The notes under the pieces: model-generated
Told to the model about the DNA's origin: nothing
Seen by the model: the letters and a program-made list of their open reading frames with translations, nothing else
The model's database searches: none
Assembly (NCBI RefSeq): GCF_023091865.1
Contig: NZ_JAHXDI010000002.1
Location: 558,001-622,000 of the forward strand
From: Chromohalobacter moromii
GTDB taxonomy: Bacteria > Pseudomonadota > Gammaproteobacteria > Pseudomonadales > Halomonadaceae
Direction: 5' to 3'
DNA length: 64,000 nt
Translations under genes and position numbers: made by a program
In this document: positions 35,312 through 45,294 of the stretch, one piece after another
Position numbering within the stretch: position 1 is the first letter of the stretch
How the letters are laid out: each line of letters opens with the position of its first letter

Positions 35312-35968
35312 TCAATCACGCAGGCTGATGATGCGCCAGCCACGTTGCTCGGCTGTCTCACGAAGGGCATCGTCGGGATCGACGGCGACGGGATGGTCGA
35401 CGCGTTCTAGGAGAGGCAGGTCGTTGTGCGAGTCGCTGTAGAACCAGGCGCCGTCGAGGGTGACGTCTTCCTCGGCGAGCCAGGTGTCCAAGCGCGTCAC
35501 CTTGCCTTCGCGGAAACTCGGGGTGCCCACCACGCGACCTGTGTAGCGGCCGGCATCGATCTCGGGCTCGACGGCGATCAGGTCATCCACGCCCAGGCGT
35601 TCGGCGATGGGGCCGGTGATGAAGCGGTTGGTAGCGGTGATGATCAATAGCCGATTGCCTTTGGCGCGATGGCGTGCCAGCAGTTCTTCTCCGCGCGTCA
35701 GAATGTGCGGCTCGATCTTGCTGGCCATGAACTGTTGATGCCAGGCGGCTAGTTGTTCCGGTGTGTTCTCGGCTAATGGCTGTAGTGCCAGGGCCAGGTA
35801 CGCCATGATATCGAGATCGCCGCTCTGGTAATCTTGGTAGAAGCGCTCGTTGGCGTCGCGATAGGTCGTCGCGTCGACGGCGCCTTGCTCGATGAGGAAT
35901 TCGCCCCAGGCATGGTCGCTGTCGAGGTCCAGTAGGGTATTGTCGAGATCGAAGATCGCCAGGCTCAA
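35312..35968 (-). CDS. HAD-IB family hydrolase (SerB-like)
   Basis: 218 residues. Motif I is [20 protein letters not shown], motif [16 protein letters not shown], motif [14 protein letters not shown], typical of subfamily IB phosphatases related to SerB. The start is a TTG with AAGGAG six bases upstream; [10 protein letters not shown] gives the normal N-terminus, so this rare start is well supported. In pseudomonads a similar gene stands next to rppH and ptsP. Substrate unknown. Confidence 0.88.
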   Translation of the reverse strand: MSLAIFDLDNTLLDLDSDHAWGEFLIEQGAVDATTYRDANERFYQDYQSGDLDIMAYLALALQPLAENTPEQLAAWHQQFMASKIEPHILTRGEELLARHRAKGNRLLIITATNRFITGPIAERLGVDDLIAVEPEIDAGRYTGRVVGTPSFREGKVTRLDTWLAEEDVTLDGAWFYSDSHNDLPLLERVDHPVAVDPDDALRETAEQRGWRIISLRD

Positions 35969-35984
35969 GGAGGACTCCTTGCAT

Positions 35985-36030
35985 CGTGCTGGGTGAACAG
36001 GAGATTGCGTGCTGGGTGAACAGGAGATTG
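35985..36030. repeat. 23-bp tandem duplication
   Basis: Two identical direct copies of a 23-base unit, CGTGCTGGGTGAACAGGAG plus ATTG, at 35985-36007 and 36008-36030. The first five bases of a third copy follow. It lies between the divergent HAD and rppH genes, upstream of both coding regions, and looks like a recent slippage or duplication. Confidence 0.85.
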
Positions 36031-36149
36031 CGTGCGGCGTAAAAGAAGGTGGATTATCGCAGAGTTACTGAATGTTGCCCACCACAAGGCGTATTGATGC
36101 GCTTTCTGGCTTTGTGGAAGAATGGCCTCAACGAATATTCATTAAGGTG

Positions 36150-36653
36150 ATGTCCGTGATCGACGCTGACGGCTTCAGGCCCAACGTTGGCATCATCATT
36201 GCCAACCGCAGTGGACAGCTGCTCTGGGCGCGTCGTGTGGGACAAAATGCGTGGCAATTTCCGCAAGGAGGAATCAAGGCGCATGAGACACCGGAACAGG
36301 CATTGTATCGGGAGCTCGAGGAAGAGATCGGCTTGACGCCGGAGGATGTCGAGATCCTTGCCTGTACGCGCGGATGGCTGCGCTACCGTCTCCCACGACG
36401 CATGGTGAGAACGCATTCGAGGCCGATATGTATCGGTCAGAAACAGAAGTGGTTCCTGCTCAAGATTCGGTGCCGAGATAGCCGGGTTTGCGTGGATTCC
36501 ACCCCTAAGCCGGAGTTCGATGGCTGGCGGTGGGTGAGTTACTGGTATCCGCTGGGGCAAGTCGTGCCTTTCAAGCGTGAAGTCTATCGTCGCGCCTTGC
36601 GGGAACTGGCGCCGCGCGTTCATCGCTTGGCGAACGAAGAGGGGCCATGCTAA
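36150..36653 (+). CDS. rppH: RNA pyrophosphohydrolase
   Basis: Removes pyrophosphate from 5' triphosphate RNA and so starts mRNA decay. 167 residues beginning [17 protein letters not shown]. The Nudix box is [22 protein letters not shown]. The N-terminal region also has [16 protein letters not shown], the RppH signature. An upstream in-frame ATG at 36072 adds 26 residues not seen in the family. ptsP follows after 107 bases, as in pseudomonads. Confidence 0.95.
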   Translation: MSVIDADGFRPNVGIIIANRSGQLLWARRVGQNAWQFPQGGIKAHETPEQALYRELEEEIGLTPEDVEILACTRGWLRYRLPRRMVRTHSRPICIGQKQKWFLLKIRCRDSRVCVDSTPKPEFDGWRWVSYWYPLGQVVPFKREVYRRALRELAPRVHRLANEEGPC

Positions 36654-36760
36654 CCGCAGGCGTGTCTCCTGCCTATGCGTCCCGGCTTGGCGCTACGCGC
36701 CACGTTCGCCTCAGATCAACCGTCGCACGCACGTCGTGACGACAACAAGAAGAAACGCCC

Positions 36761-39022
36761 ATGCTAGACGTTCTCCGACGCATCATCCAGGAAGTCAACG
36801 GCGCGCGTAGTCTTGAGGCCGCGCTGGCGACCATGGTGCGCCGAATCCGCAAGGCGATGCGCACCGATGTGTGCTCTGTTTATCTGTTCGATGCTGAGCG
36901 CGATTGCCTGGTGCTCATGGATACCCTGGGCTTGCGTACTCAGGCGGTGGGGCAGGTCAGCATGCCGCTGGGCGAGGGCCTGGTCGGGCTGGTCGGTCAG
37001 CGCGAGGAGCCTCTCAACCTTGAGGACGCACCGTCGCATCCGTATTTTCGCTACTTTGCCGAAACTGGCGAGGAGCGCTTTTCGAGCTTTCTCGGTGTGC
37101 CGATCATTCATCAGCGGCGCATGCTCGGGGTGTTGGTCGTGCAGCAACAGGCCATGCGTCGTTTCGACGAAGGCGAGGAAGCGTTCCTGATTACCATGGC
37201 GGCGCAGTTGGCCGGTGTGCTGGCGCACGCCATGGCCACTGGTACGCTGACCCGCCCGACCCAAGCCGATGGCCAGGCGATGTTTTCCGGCGTCGCGGCG
37301 TCGCCCGGCATGGCGGTGGGGGAATTAGTGGTACTGATGCCACCGGCTGACCTCAACAGCGTGCCGGATCTGATTCCCACCGATATCGAGGCCGAAATCA
37401 CCCGCCTGCACGAAGCGATCGCTAATGTTCGCCAGGAAATTGGCGTCGCGGCGGCACGCTTGGTCAAGCGTATCTCGGCGCAGGAAGTGGCCCTGTTCGA
37501 TGCCTACCAGCAAATGCTGGGCGACGCGGCGCTGGGGCAAGAGGTCGAGAAGCGCATTCGCGAAGGTCAGTGGGCGCCCGGTGCTCTAGCCGATGTGGTC
37601 AAGCGTCATGTGCAGTACCTGGAGCGTGTCGACGACAATTACTTGCGCGAGCGAGCCGCCGACATTCGCGATCTAGGTCGCCGCGTGCTCGCCCATCTGC
37701 AGGAGGACAGCCCGCGCACGCCGGATACGTTCCCCGAGCAGACCATCCTGATCGGCGATGAATTGAGTGCGGCATCGCTGGGCGAGGTGCCACGCGACAA
37801 ATTGGTGGGGTTGGTGTCGATTCGTGGTTCGAGTACCTCGCATGTCGCCATTCTGGCGCGTGCGATGGGCATTCCCACCGTGTTGGGGATGGTCGATCTA
37901 CCCCTGCCGAGGCTCAACGGCGCTCGAGCGATTCTCGACGGCCATCGCGGTCGGCTGTTCGTGCGTCCCGATGCCGAGCGTGAGCATCATTACGAGACCT
38001 TGATCGCCGAGGAGACGGCCCTTAGTGAGGTCCTCGAGCACGAGCAGGATCGCCCCAGCGAAACCTCCGACGGGTATCACATGCCCTTGATGGTCAACAC
38101 CGGGCTCGCCGTGGAGGCCGTGGCGTCGCTCAAGTCACGGGTCAGTGGCGTGGGCCTTTATCGCACCGAAGTGCCCTTCATGATGAACGAGCGCTTCCCC
38201 AGCGAGCAGGAGCAGACGCGGCTTTACCACGATCAGCTCGAGAGTTTCGCGCCGTTGCCGGTGGTGATGCGCACGCTGGATATCGGTGGCGACAAGGATC
38301 TGCCGTACTTTCCCATCGACGAGGCCAACCCCTTTTTGGGGTGGCGTGGAATCCGCGTGACACTCGATCATCCGGAAGTGTTGATGGTGCAGTTGCGCGC
38401 CATGCTGCGTGCCTCGGTGGGGCTCGACAATCTTTGCATCCTGTTGCCGATGATCTCGAGCATCGAAGAAGTCGATACCGCGCTCAAGCTCATCGACCGG
38501 GCCCAGCGGGAACTGATCGAGGAGGGCGTCAAGCTGGCGCGCCCTCAGGTGGGAGTAATGATCGAGGTGCCGGGAACGCTTTATCAGCTCGATGCGTTGG
38601 CCGCCCGTGTCGATTTCTTCTCGGTGGGCAGTAACGATCTCACCCAATACCTGCTGGCGGTAGATCGCAACAATCCTCGTGTGGCGAGCCTCTACGATGC
38701 CTGCCATCCAGCCGTGCTGGGCGCCTTATCGCATCTCGCCAGCGAGTCGCGACGCTTGCAGGTGCCAGCCTCGGTATGCGGCGAGCTGGCAGGCGATCCC
38801 GCGGGTGCCTTGCTGCTGATGGGGATGGGCTTCGAGGCGCTATCCATGAATGCCCCTAGCTTGTCTCGCGTGCGCGCGGCGATCCGGCGTGTTTCCCTTG
38901 CAGACACGCGGACGCTGCTCGACGAAACGCTGGCGTTGCCCACCACCGCGGCGGTGCGGGCGCACCTTCGCCAGCGTATGGGCGAATGGAAGCTGGCACA
39001 TTTACTGCCCCCCGATGACTGA
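36761..39022 (+). CDS. ptsP: Phosphoenolpyruvate-protein phosphotransferase PtsP (EI-Ntr)
   Basis: First enzyme of the nitrogen phosphotransfer system; it takes phosphate from PEP and passes it to NPr. 753 residues: N-terminal GAF domain (about 1-165) and EI core. The phosphohistidine is His361 in RGSSTSHVAILARAMGIPTV. The PEP-binding barrel has GVGLYRTEVPFM, MRTLDIGGDKDLPYF, NPFLGWRGIR, and VGVMIEVPG and FFSVGSNDLTQYLLAVDR, and the acid/base cysteine is in PASVCGELAGDP. The GAF domain suggests control by glutamine or 2-oxoglutarate. Confidence 0.96.
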   Translation: MLDVLRRIIQEVNGARSLEAALATMVRRIRKAMRTDVCSVYLFDAERDCLVLMDTLGLRTQAVGQVSMPLGEGLVGLVGQREEPLNLEDAPSHPYFRYFAETGEERFSSFLGVPIIHQRRMLGVLVVQQQAMRRFDEGEEAFLITMAAQLAGVLAHAMATGTLTRPTQADGQAMFSGVAASPGMAVGELVVLMPPADLNSVPDLIPTDIEAEITRLHEAIANVRQEIGVAAARLVKRISAQEVALFDAYQQMLGDAALGQEVEKRIREGQWAPGALADVVKRHVQYLERVDDNYLRERAADIRDLGRRVLAHLQEDSPRTPDTFPEQTILIGDELSAASLGEVPRDKLVGLVSIRGSSTSHVAILARAMGIPTVLGMVDLPLPRLNGARAILDGHRGRLFVRPDAEREHHYETLIAEETALSEVLEHEQDRPSETSDGYHMPLMVNTGLAVEAVASLKSRVSGVGLYRTEVPFMMNERFPSEQEQTRLYHDQLESFAPLPVVMRTLDIGGDKDLPYFPIDEANPFLGWRGIRVTLDHPEVLMVQLRAMLRASVGLDNLCILLPMISSIEEVDTALKLIDRAQRELIEEGVKLARPQVGVMIEVPGTLYQLDALAARVDFFSVGSNDLTQYLLAVDRNNPRVASLYDACHPAVLGALSHLASESRRLQVPASVCGELAGDPAGALLLMGMGFEALSMNAPSLSRVRAAIRRVSLADTRTLLDETLALPTTAAVRAHLRQRMGEWKLAHLLPPDD

Positions 39023-39067
39023 GTCCTGGTGGCGTGCGCTGCCGCGGGGCCGTTTGATAATGAGTCG

Positions 39068-39850
39068 TCAGGATTGAGTGGCGTCCGTCAGGGCGAGTGA
39101 ATATCGGTGACTGTCGTACTCGATGCCGTTCGGGCCGAAGCGTGATTCCTGTAGCTCGATGCCGGTGGGGCGCCATTCCACGAGTGTCGTGGCGCGAGTG
39201 CCGTAGCGCTCCCCGCGAATGAAGATCGGTGATAGGAAGCTTTCCATTTCCATGCCCACGCCGGTATCCGGTAGCTCCGATGTCGGCGCCGACCGGGTAT
39301 CGTGCATCGTCTCCAGCGCGGGCGCCTGCCACGCGGGCTGCGTCAGTGCATGCCCGAAGCCGTCCCGTGCGCGGATGACTTTCGGCCAGGGGGTATCCAG
39401 GGTGGCATTGGAAAGGCCATGCACACCGGACGAAACCCGGGCGAGCGTCGTGCCTGCCGGGCCATGGTGAACATGCACGAGCGTGACGCCGTCACAATAG
39501 AGCAGATTGAACCAGGCATAGGCCTGCGCCTCGCCCGCTGCGAGGGTCTCGAGCCAGGCGAGCGGTGCTTCGTGCGTCAGTGCCTGGTAAGGCAGAGCGC
39601 CACGGCTGGGAGGTGAAGGCGGTGCTGTAGCGTAGGCGTCGCGGACATTGGTCACTGCCGCGAGGCGTCCCGTTTGCGATGCCGCTAACCACGTGCCGCC
39701 GGCACGTAGATCACGGCCGCCGACGAGGGTGGGGGCGTCCGGCCATGCGGTCAGCGCTTGTGTCGGGCGGGCGTGAGTTTCATCGCGGTTGGCGGCCAAA
39801 CGCAGTGGTGTGTCACTGCCTGGGCGCCAGTCGAAGACGATCAAGCACAT
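39068..39850 (-). CDS. NRDE/TANGO2 family protein
   Basis: 260 residues from MCLIVFDWRPGSDTPLRLAANRDETHARPT. Starting on Met-Cys with the NRDE motif is the mark of this family, whose catalytic-like N-terminal cysteine recalls Ntn hydrolases. GGRDLRAGGTWLAAS and FNLLYCDG are further family blocks. The ATG at 39850 has GGGAG upstream; an earlier ATG would hide the cysteine. Eukaryotic TANGO2 affects haem and lipid handling; the bacterial role is unclear. Confidence 0.88.
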   Translation of the reverse strand: MCLIVFDWRPGSDTPLRLAANRDETHARPTQALTAWPDAPTLVGGRDLRAGGTWLAASQTGRLAAVTNVRDAYATAPPSPPSRGALPYQALTHEAPLAWLETLAAGEAQAYAWFNLLYCDGVTLVHVHHGPAGTTLARVSSGVHGLSNATLDTPWPKVIRARDGFGHALTQPAWQAPALETMHDTRSAPTSELPDTGVGMEMESFLSPIFIRGERYGTRATTLVEWRPTGIELQESRFGPNGIEYDSHRYSLALTDATQS

Positions 39851-40000
39851 GTCATATTGCTCCCACAAATGGCTTTCGTAGACGGTGTTATCGTGAAGGC
39901 GATGGCGCGAGCGTAGCGCGCCATGCCAAGGCCTGCACGTGCCATGACAGCCGGTAAGCGAGCGCGTACACTCGCTGGATCGTCACGAGCAGGGTAGGGA

Positions 40001-42052
40001 ATGCACAAAGCCGCGACTCCTTCGAGCCCCCACCGTTCGCGCTGGAAAGCGTTACTGTGGCCGTTGTTGCTGGCCGAGATAGGCTTCACTCTCGTATGCC
40101 TGGGTGCCGGTGCGTTGATTTGGCAGGCCAGTGATCGTCGGGAATCGGAAAACGCGCTGGCGCGTCTACAGGCCTCGCATAGTGTATACGCGCGCCAGTT
40201 GGACGCCCGCTTGACTGCTCAACAGCAGCATCTTGTGATGCTTGCGCGTGGCTCGCGACGCATTCTGCAGTCGGTGGAAGAGCATGCTTCGTCCTCCCCG
40301 AGTATGGCTCCGGGACTGCCGGCCGTGCTGTCGCACGACGATACCCAGCGGCGGCTGACGAGGCTGCTCGATGACTATGACGGCATGGATGCCTTGGTTA
40401 CCCGCCTCTTTGTCTTGCCGGTGGGTATGCGCGATTTCAGCGTCCCCGAACCGTTGGATGGCATCGATGACGATCTCCCTCCCTATCAGCGAGAACGCGT
40501 CTCTGAGGATGCGGAACACGTCACCTGGTGGACTGGAGCACAAACGCCATCCGGACGTTTGGTTGCCACCCTCGATGTCGTGTGGAACGAACGTTACCTC
40601 GCGCGGGTAGGTATGGAAATCTCCCTACCACGATTGAAGCGTTTGATTCGTGATGAGACGGGCAACACGGGGAAGCACTGGTTGGTCGACGGCGCCGGGA
40701 ATGCCTTGATGCGCGATGATGTTTCCCGCGTGTTGCCGGACGCCGCGGGGCGTTATGGGATGCAGTGGCTGGAGGAAGGGCGTCGGGCGCTGATCTGGGA
40801 CACGCTTCCCAGCACCGGTTGGCGGCTGGTGAGTCGCCTTAGCCTACCCGACAACAGTGCCTGGCAGAAGGCATTGCCATGGCTGAGTATCGGCTTGATT
40901 CTCGGCAATGTGCTGATCTTCGCAGGCTTCGTGACCGTGCTCTATTGGCGGTTGCAACGCGAGGAAGACGCCTGGCAGGCCGCGCTGGATAGGCTCAAAG
41001 GCTGGCTCCCCCGTCCGCAGGGCGATGCGCCGGACATCACCGCCGTCTCGCCCGCTACCTTGAATGCGCTATTGACGCGTCTCGAACCGCAATTGGGCAC
41101 GCGCGTATTGAACGATGCGTGGGACATGCCGGCGTGGCTCAATACACTGCAACTACCGGCCTTACTGACCAACGGCGACGCCATCGTTACGCTGAATCCC
41201 ACCTTGGCAAGGTTGCTCGGCGAGCGCCCTGAGGCATTGCGCGACATCCTGTTGGCCGAGTGGTTAAAACCGCGGCTCGTTGACGAACAACGGCGCCGGG
41301 TGCGGGTCACCGATGCGGGGGGAGGCGCGCGCGAATATCGCCTCGAATGCTTGGCGGTGCATGGTGACCACTCCGTTTGGGCGTTGATCGATCAGACCGA
41401 GGCGGGCGAAACCTTGCACCGCTTGCGCCTCGCCCGGGATCAGGCGCGCGAGGATGCGCGTCTCAAGACGGGGTATCTGTCGCACCTGCGCCAAGAGCTC
41501 GAGGCCTCCGTAAAAACACTGACCACGCTCCCCGAGGTCGATGCGCCCCATCATTCGCCGCAGTGGGAGGTGCTGCGGCGACGATTGGAAGACGCCATGC
41601 TATTGCTCGACACCTTGACGGAGGAAAAGCCGGCGGCCGATACGTATCCAAGTGATGCGAGCCCCCGGGTGCTGATCGTCGATGATGGCCCCGTCAATAC
41701 GTTGCTGGCCTGTAGTGTGCTCGAGCGCCAGGGCTGTCATGTCGAGACCGCGACGAACGGTGAGGAGGCGCTGGCGCTGGCCGAGCGTCAGTCGTTCGAT
41801 CTGGTGTTCATGGACATCTACATGCCGACTCTCGACGGTATGGAAACCAGTCGCCGCTGGCGTCGGTTGGAGCGTCGACTGGCCAGGCGGCATGCCAGCG
41901 TGCTGGTGGCGTTGACTGCCAATGTCACGCAATCCAGTCGAGAAGCCTTTTTGCAGGCGGGCATGGATGATTGCTTGGCCAAGCCTTATCGCCCTGGCGA
42001 TCTAGTCGCGATGGTGCGCCGTTGGGTGGGCAACGAGGCGTCCGAGACGTAG
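40001..42052 (+). CDS. Membrane sensor with C-terminal receiver domain; hybrid-kinase-like but no kinase core
   Basis: 683 residues. A membrane helix (about 20-42), a periplasmic domain of about 260 residues, and a second helix (about 300-320). A PAS-like region follows (LPALLTNGDAIVTLNPTLARLLGE) and then a coiled region. The receiver (about 555-675) is intact: VLIVDDGPVNTLLA, FMDIYMPTLDGMETSR, VALTANV and DDCLAKPYRPGDL. Where the H box should be, the text reads KTGYLSHLRQELEASVKTL with Gln in the usual His position, and no ATPase domain (N/G boxes) exists before the receiver. It may act as a phosphate sink or scaffold. Single gene. Confidence 0.8.
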   Translation: MHKAATPSSPHRSRWKALLWPLLLAEIGFTLVCLGAGALIWQASDRRESENALARLQASHSVYARQLDARLTAQQQHLVMLARGSRRILQSVEEHASSSPSMAPGLPAVLSHDDTQRRLTRLLDDYDGMDALVTRLFVLPVGMRDFSVPEPLDGIDDDLPPYQRERVSEDAEHVTWWTGAQTPSGRLVATLDVVWNERYLARVGMEISLPRLKRLIRDETGNTGKHWLVDGAGNALMRDDVSRVLPDAAGRYGMQWLEEGRRALIWDTLPSTGWRLVSRLSLPDNSAWQKALPWLSIGLILGNVLIFAGFVTVLYWRLQREEDAWQAALDRLKGWLPRPQGDAPDITAVSPATLNALLTRLEPQLGTRVLNDAWDMPAWLNTLQLPALLTNGDAIVTLNPTLARLLGERPEALRDILLAEWLKPRLVDEQRRRVRVTDAGGGAREYRLECLAVHGDHSVWALIDQTEAGETLHRLRLARDQAREDARLKTGYLSHLRQELEASVKTLTTLPEVDAPHHSPQWEVLRRRLEDAMLLLDTLTEEKPAADTYPSDASPRVLIVDDGPVNTLLACSVLERQGCHVETATNGEEALALAERQSFDLVFMDIYMPTLDGMETSRRWRRLERRLARRHASVLVALTANVTQSSREAFLQAGMDDCLAKPYRPGDLVAMVRRWVGNEASET

Positions 42053-42137
42053 CCGATGCTGTGCGCCGTTGCCGCCCGGCAGCGGCTGTCGTAAGGTGTC
42101 GGGCCCACGCCGACCAGAACGTATGCAAGGAGTACGC

Positions 42138-42944
42138 ATGCTCAGTTACCCCGATATCGATCCCATCGCCATTGCCTTGGGTCCTCTCAAGGTGCATTGG
42201 TACGGGCTGATGTATGTCATTGGTTTCGTGGGGGCCTGGTGGCTAGGGCGCAAGCGCGCCGCCCGCATCGGTCTCAAGCCCGATGATATTGGGGACTTGC
42301 TGTTCTATGGGGCGCTTGGGGTCGTTCTCGGTGGCCGCGTGGGGTATGCGATCTTCTATGGTTTCGAGCGCCTGATGGCCGATCCGTTATGGATCTTTCA
42401 AGTTTGGGATGGCGGCATGAGCTTTCACGGCGGCCTGGTCGGTGTCTTGATTGCCGCTGGCTTGTTCGCCCGCAAGCATCGCTTGGCGTTTTTCCAACTG
42501 ACCGATTTCGTGGCGCCGATGGTGCCGATCGGCCTGGGGGCCGGACGCATCGGCAACTTCATCAATCATGAATTACCCGGGCGTGTGACCGACGTGCCCT
42601 GGGCACTGGTGTACCCCGGCCTGGGGCCCGAGGGGCGTCATCCTTCGCCGCTTTATGAGTTCGCGCTGGAAGGCGTGGTGATGTTCGTCGTGCTGTGGTG
42701 GGTCTCTAGTCGGCCGCGTCGGCGTGGTATGATATCTGGCCTGTTTTTGTTGCTTTACGCGGTGTTTCGCTTCTCGGTCGAGTTCGTGCGTCAGCCCGAC
42801 CCACAGCTAGGTTTCATCGCCTTCGGCTGGCTGACGATGGGCCAATTGTTGACCGTCCCCATGGCCTTGGCCGGCATCGCCTTGATTGTCTGGTCGCGCC
42901 GGCAGTCGGTCGACGACGCGCGTGAAGCGTCGCCGTCAGCGTGA
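42138..42944 (+). CDS. lgt: Prolipoprotein diacylglyceryl transferase
   Basis: Adds diacylglycerol to the lipobox cysteine of prolipoproteins. 268 residues, seven membrane helices. GMSFHGGLVG contains the essential His; the Lgt signature GLGAGRIGNFINHELPGR and HPSPLYEFALEG follow, and RQPD near the end. The start at 42138 has AAGGAG upstream. Followed by thyA and folA, a common order. Confidence 0.96.
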   Translation: MLSYPDIDPIAIALGPLKVHWYGLMYVIGFVGAWWLGRKRAARIGLKPDDIGDLLFYGALGVVLGGRVGYAIFYGFERLMADPLWIFQVWDGGMSFHGGLVGVLIAAGLFARKHRLAFFQLTDFVAPMVPIGLGAGRIGNFINHELPGRVTDVPWALVYPGLGPEGRHPSPLYEFALEGVVMFVVLWWVSSRPRRRGMISGLFLLLYAVFRFSVEFVRQPDPQLGFIAFGWLTMGQLLTVPMALAGIALIVWSRRQSVDDAREASPSA

Positions 42945-43007
42945 GCGGCCAGGCGTCCAATTCCGGCGTGGCAATGCCGCGCCTTCATCGTTCAACGTTC
43001 GGATGAC

Positions 43008-43802
43008 ATGCAGCCTTATCTCGATTTGATGCGCCATGTGCTCGACAATGGCGTGGAAAAAAGCGACCGCACCGGGACCGGGACGCGCAGCGTTTTCGGT
43101 CATCAGATGCGCTTCGACTTGGCCGACGGCTTCCCGCTGGTAACCACCAAAAAACTCCATTTGCGCTCCATCATCCATGAGCTGCTGTGGTTCTTGCGTG
43201 GTGACACCAACATCGCCTACCTCAAGGAAAACCGGGTCCGTATCTGGGACGAATGGGCCGACGAGAACGGCGACCTGGGGCCGGTTTACGGCTACCAGTG
43301 GCGCAGTTGGCCGCGGCCGGATGGCGGGCATGTCGATCAGATCGCCAATGTCGTCGAGCAAATCAAACGTAACCCCGATTCGCGCCGGCTGATCGTCTCC
43401 GCCTGGAATCCCGCGCTGGTCGATGACATGGCGTTGCCGCCGTGCCATGCCTTGTTTCAGTTCTATGTCGCCGATGGCCGGCTGTCGTGCCAACTGTACC
43501 AGCGCAGCGCCGATATCTTTCTTGGGGTGCCATTCAATATCGCCAGCTACGCGCTACTCACGCACATGATCGCGCAAGCATGTGACTTGGCGCCGGGCGA
43601 ATTCATTCATACCCTGGGCGATGCACATCTCTACCTCAATCATCTTGACCAGGCGCACCTTCAATTGAGTCGCGCGCCACGTCCGCGCCCGCGCCTGGTG
43701 CTCAACCCTGAGATCACGGATGTGTTCGATTTCACCTTCGATGATATTGCCATCGAAGATTATGATCCGCATCCGCATATCAAAGCGGAGGTGGCCGTAT
43801 GA
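43008..43802 (+). CDS. thyA: Thymidylate synthase
   Basis: Methylates dUMP to dTMP with methylene-tetrahydrofolate. 264 residues, as in E. coli. [17 protein letters not shown], the catalytic cysteine in [30 protein letters not shown] and GDAHLYLNH are present. The product dihydrofolate is recycled by FolA, whose gene overlaps the stop by four bases. Confidence 0.97.
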   Translation: MQPYLDLMRHVLDNGVEKSDRTGTGTRSVFGHQMRFDLADGFPLVTTKKLHLRSIIHELLWFLRGDTNIAYLKENRVRIWDEWADENGDLGPVYGYQWRSWPRPDGGHVDQIANVVEQIKRNPDSRRLIVSAWNPALVDDMALPPCHALFQFYVADGRLSCQLYQRSADIFLGVPFNIASYALLTHMIAQACDLAPGEFIHTLGDAHLYLNHLDQAHLQLSRAPRPRPRLVLNPEITDVFDFTFDDIAIEDYDPHPHIKAEVAV

Positions 43803-44335
43803 GCGAGCCCACGAACGCCTGTGTCGATACGGTGGTGCCCATTGCACTGGTGGCAGCGATGTCGCGGGAACGTGTCATCGGCGTCGATAACAAACTGCCG
43901 TGGCATCTGCCGGAAGACCTCAAGTTCTTCAAGGCCGTGACCATGAATAAACCGCTGGTCATGGGGCGCAAGACGTTCGAGTCCATCGGCAGGCCGCTTC
44001 CCGGACGGCTCAATATCGTTGTCACGCGTGATCGTGGCTATTCCCATGACGGAATCAGCGTTTGTCATGATCTGGCCAGTGCTCTCGAAATGGCCGATAG
44101 CCAGGCCATCATCGAGGGCGTCGAGGATATCTGCGTGATCGGCGGTGGCGAAATCTTCACTGCAGCTTTGCCCTGCGCGACGCGACTTTACCTGACCGAG
44201 GTCGATGTATCCGTGCAAGGCGACGCCTGGTTTCCCGCGTTCGACACTGAGCATTGGCAGGAAACCCAGCGCGTGCCGGGGCAGGGCGGCGACGGCAAGC
44301 CCGACTACGCCTTCGTGCATTACGAACGGCGATGA
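43799..44335 (+). CDS. folA: Dihydrofolate reductase
   Basis: Reduces dihydrofolate with NADPH. 178 residues, slightly longer than E. coli FolA because of about 12 extra N-terminal residues. [19 protein letters not shown] (active-site acid after WHLP), [17 protein letters not shown] and [12 protein letters not shown] are conserved. The start overlaps the thyA stop (ATGA), so synthesis of the two enzymes is probably coupled. Confidence 0.96.
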   Translation: MSEPTNACVDTVVPIALVAAMSRERVIGVDNKLPWHLPEDLKFFKAVTMNKPLVMGRKTFESIGRPLPGRLNIVVTRDRGYSHDGISVCHDLASALEMADSQAIIEGVEDICVIGGGEIFTAALPCATRLYLTEVDVSVQGDAWFPAFDTEHWQETQRVPGQGGDGKPDYAFVHYERR

Positions 44336-44441
44336 GGTTGCCAGCGCGGCGAAGCTGGCACAGACTTACCCGGTAGCCCGCATGGGCCGGGCCTGTCTGC
44401 CGTATCGGTGTTAAATCACTACGCAGACGCTTCGAGGCCCA

Positions 44442-45248
44442 GTGTTTGTTCAAGGCAATCAGGGAGTGCACGCCTTGCTGACCGACCAAGCAGACGCCCT
44501 GTTCAGGGCATTGGAACATCAAGCCGAGGCCTGTCGGGCCAACCTCGAGGCCGCTCGTGGGCAGGTCTCGGCGCTCGAGTCGGAAAACCGTGCCCTGCGT
44601 GAGCGCCTCCTGGCGCTTGCCGAGTTGGAACCCGACGATACCGAGACGCCCGCCACCCAGGCGGAGTTGCCCGACGCCGGTGCGAAAGCAAGAGGGCTAG
44701 GGCCCATCGCGTTTCGTGGTCCGCGTCGGTCAGCGGGAGAAGCCACCGAAGATCATGCCTCCTCCGCTTCTGACTCGCCGTCGGAAGATCAAAGCAGAAG
44801 CGCTAGCCACGCTGAAAGTGAAGCCCCGCAGGCAAACCTGGCGCTGGGCGCGGAACATGAGCCGCCTTCTCCCCAATCGTTGCTGGCGCAGTGGTATCAG
44901 CGCTACCCGGAAACCTTCTTCAAGGGCCATACTCAGCCGCTCAAGACGGGCATTCATCTCGATCTGGTGGCGCGCGAGCCTTGGCCGGAGAAGCTCGTGC
45001 GTCGCGCCCTGGCGTGCTACGTGCACTTGCCACGCTACCTCAAGGCGGTGCGCGCCGATGTGGTGCGGGTGGATCTCGACGGCCAGGCGGCAGGCACCGT
45101 GAGCGAGGGCGAGGCGCGCCATGCCCGCAAGCAGCTCGATGAACTCACGAAAAAGCAGAAAAAACAGCAGAAGCAGCACCACGAGCGCAAAGAATCCGAG
45201 CAGCTAGAGCGCAAGTTGAGTCAGTTGCTCGCCAAGCACGGCCGCTAA
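44442..45248 (+). CDS. ProQ/FinO-domain RNA-binding protein with N-terminal coiled coil
   Basis: 268 residues. The N-terminal 60 residues predict a coiled coil (ADALFRALEHQAEACRANLE onward), followed by an acidic, Ser/Glu-rich linker (about 65-145). A FinO/ProQ domain follows (about 148-225), with FFKGHTQPLKTGIHLDLV and LACYVHLPRYLKAVRADVVR and RVDLDGQAAG. The tail is Lys/Gln/His-rich. This swaps the usual ProQ layout, where the domain is N-terminal. Likely an RNA chaperone for small RNAs. The start is a GTG behind GAGG, with no internal ATG nearby; a downstream TTG is possible. A strong terminator follows. Confidence 0.82.
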   Translation: MFVQGNQGVHALLTDQADALFRALEHQAEACRANLEAARGQVSALESENRALRERLLALAELEPDDTETPATQAELPDAGAKARGLGPIAFRGPRRSAGEATEDHASSASDSPSEDQSRSASHAESEAPQANLALGAEHEPPSPQSLLAQWYQRYPETFFKGHTQPLKTGIHLDLVAREPWPEKLVRRALACYVHLPRYLKAVRADVVRVDLDGQAAGTVSEGEARHARKQLDELTKKQKKQQKQHHERKESEQLERKLSQLLAKHGR

Positions 45249-45269
45249 CATTCGGGTGAAAGTATTGAA

Positions 45270-45294
45270 AAAGAGGGGCGCAAGCCCCTTTTTT
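45270..45294 (+). terminator. Terminator of the ProQ-like gene
   Basis: AGGGGC (45274-45279), loop GCAA, GCCCCT (45284-45289), then six T residues. Upstream A-rich bases complete a classic intrinsic terminator 25 bases after the stop. Confidence 0.9.
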
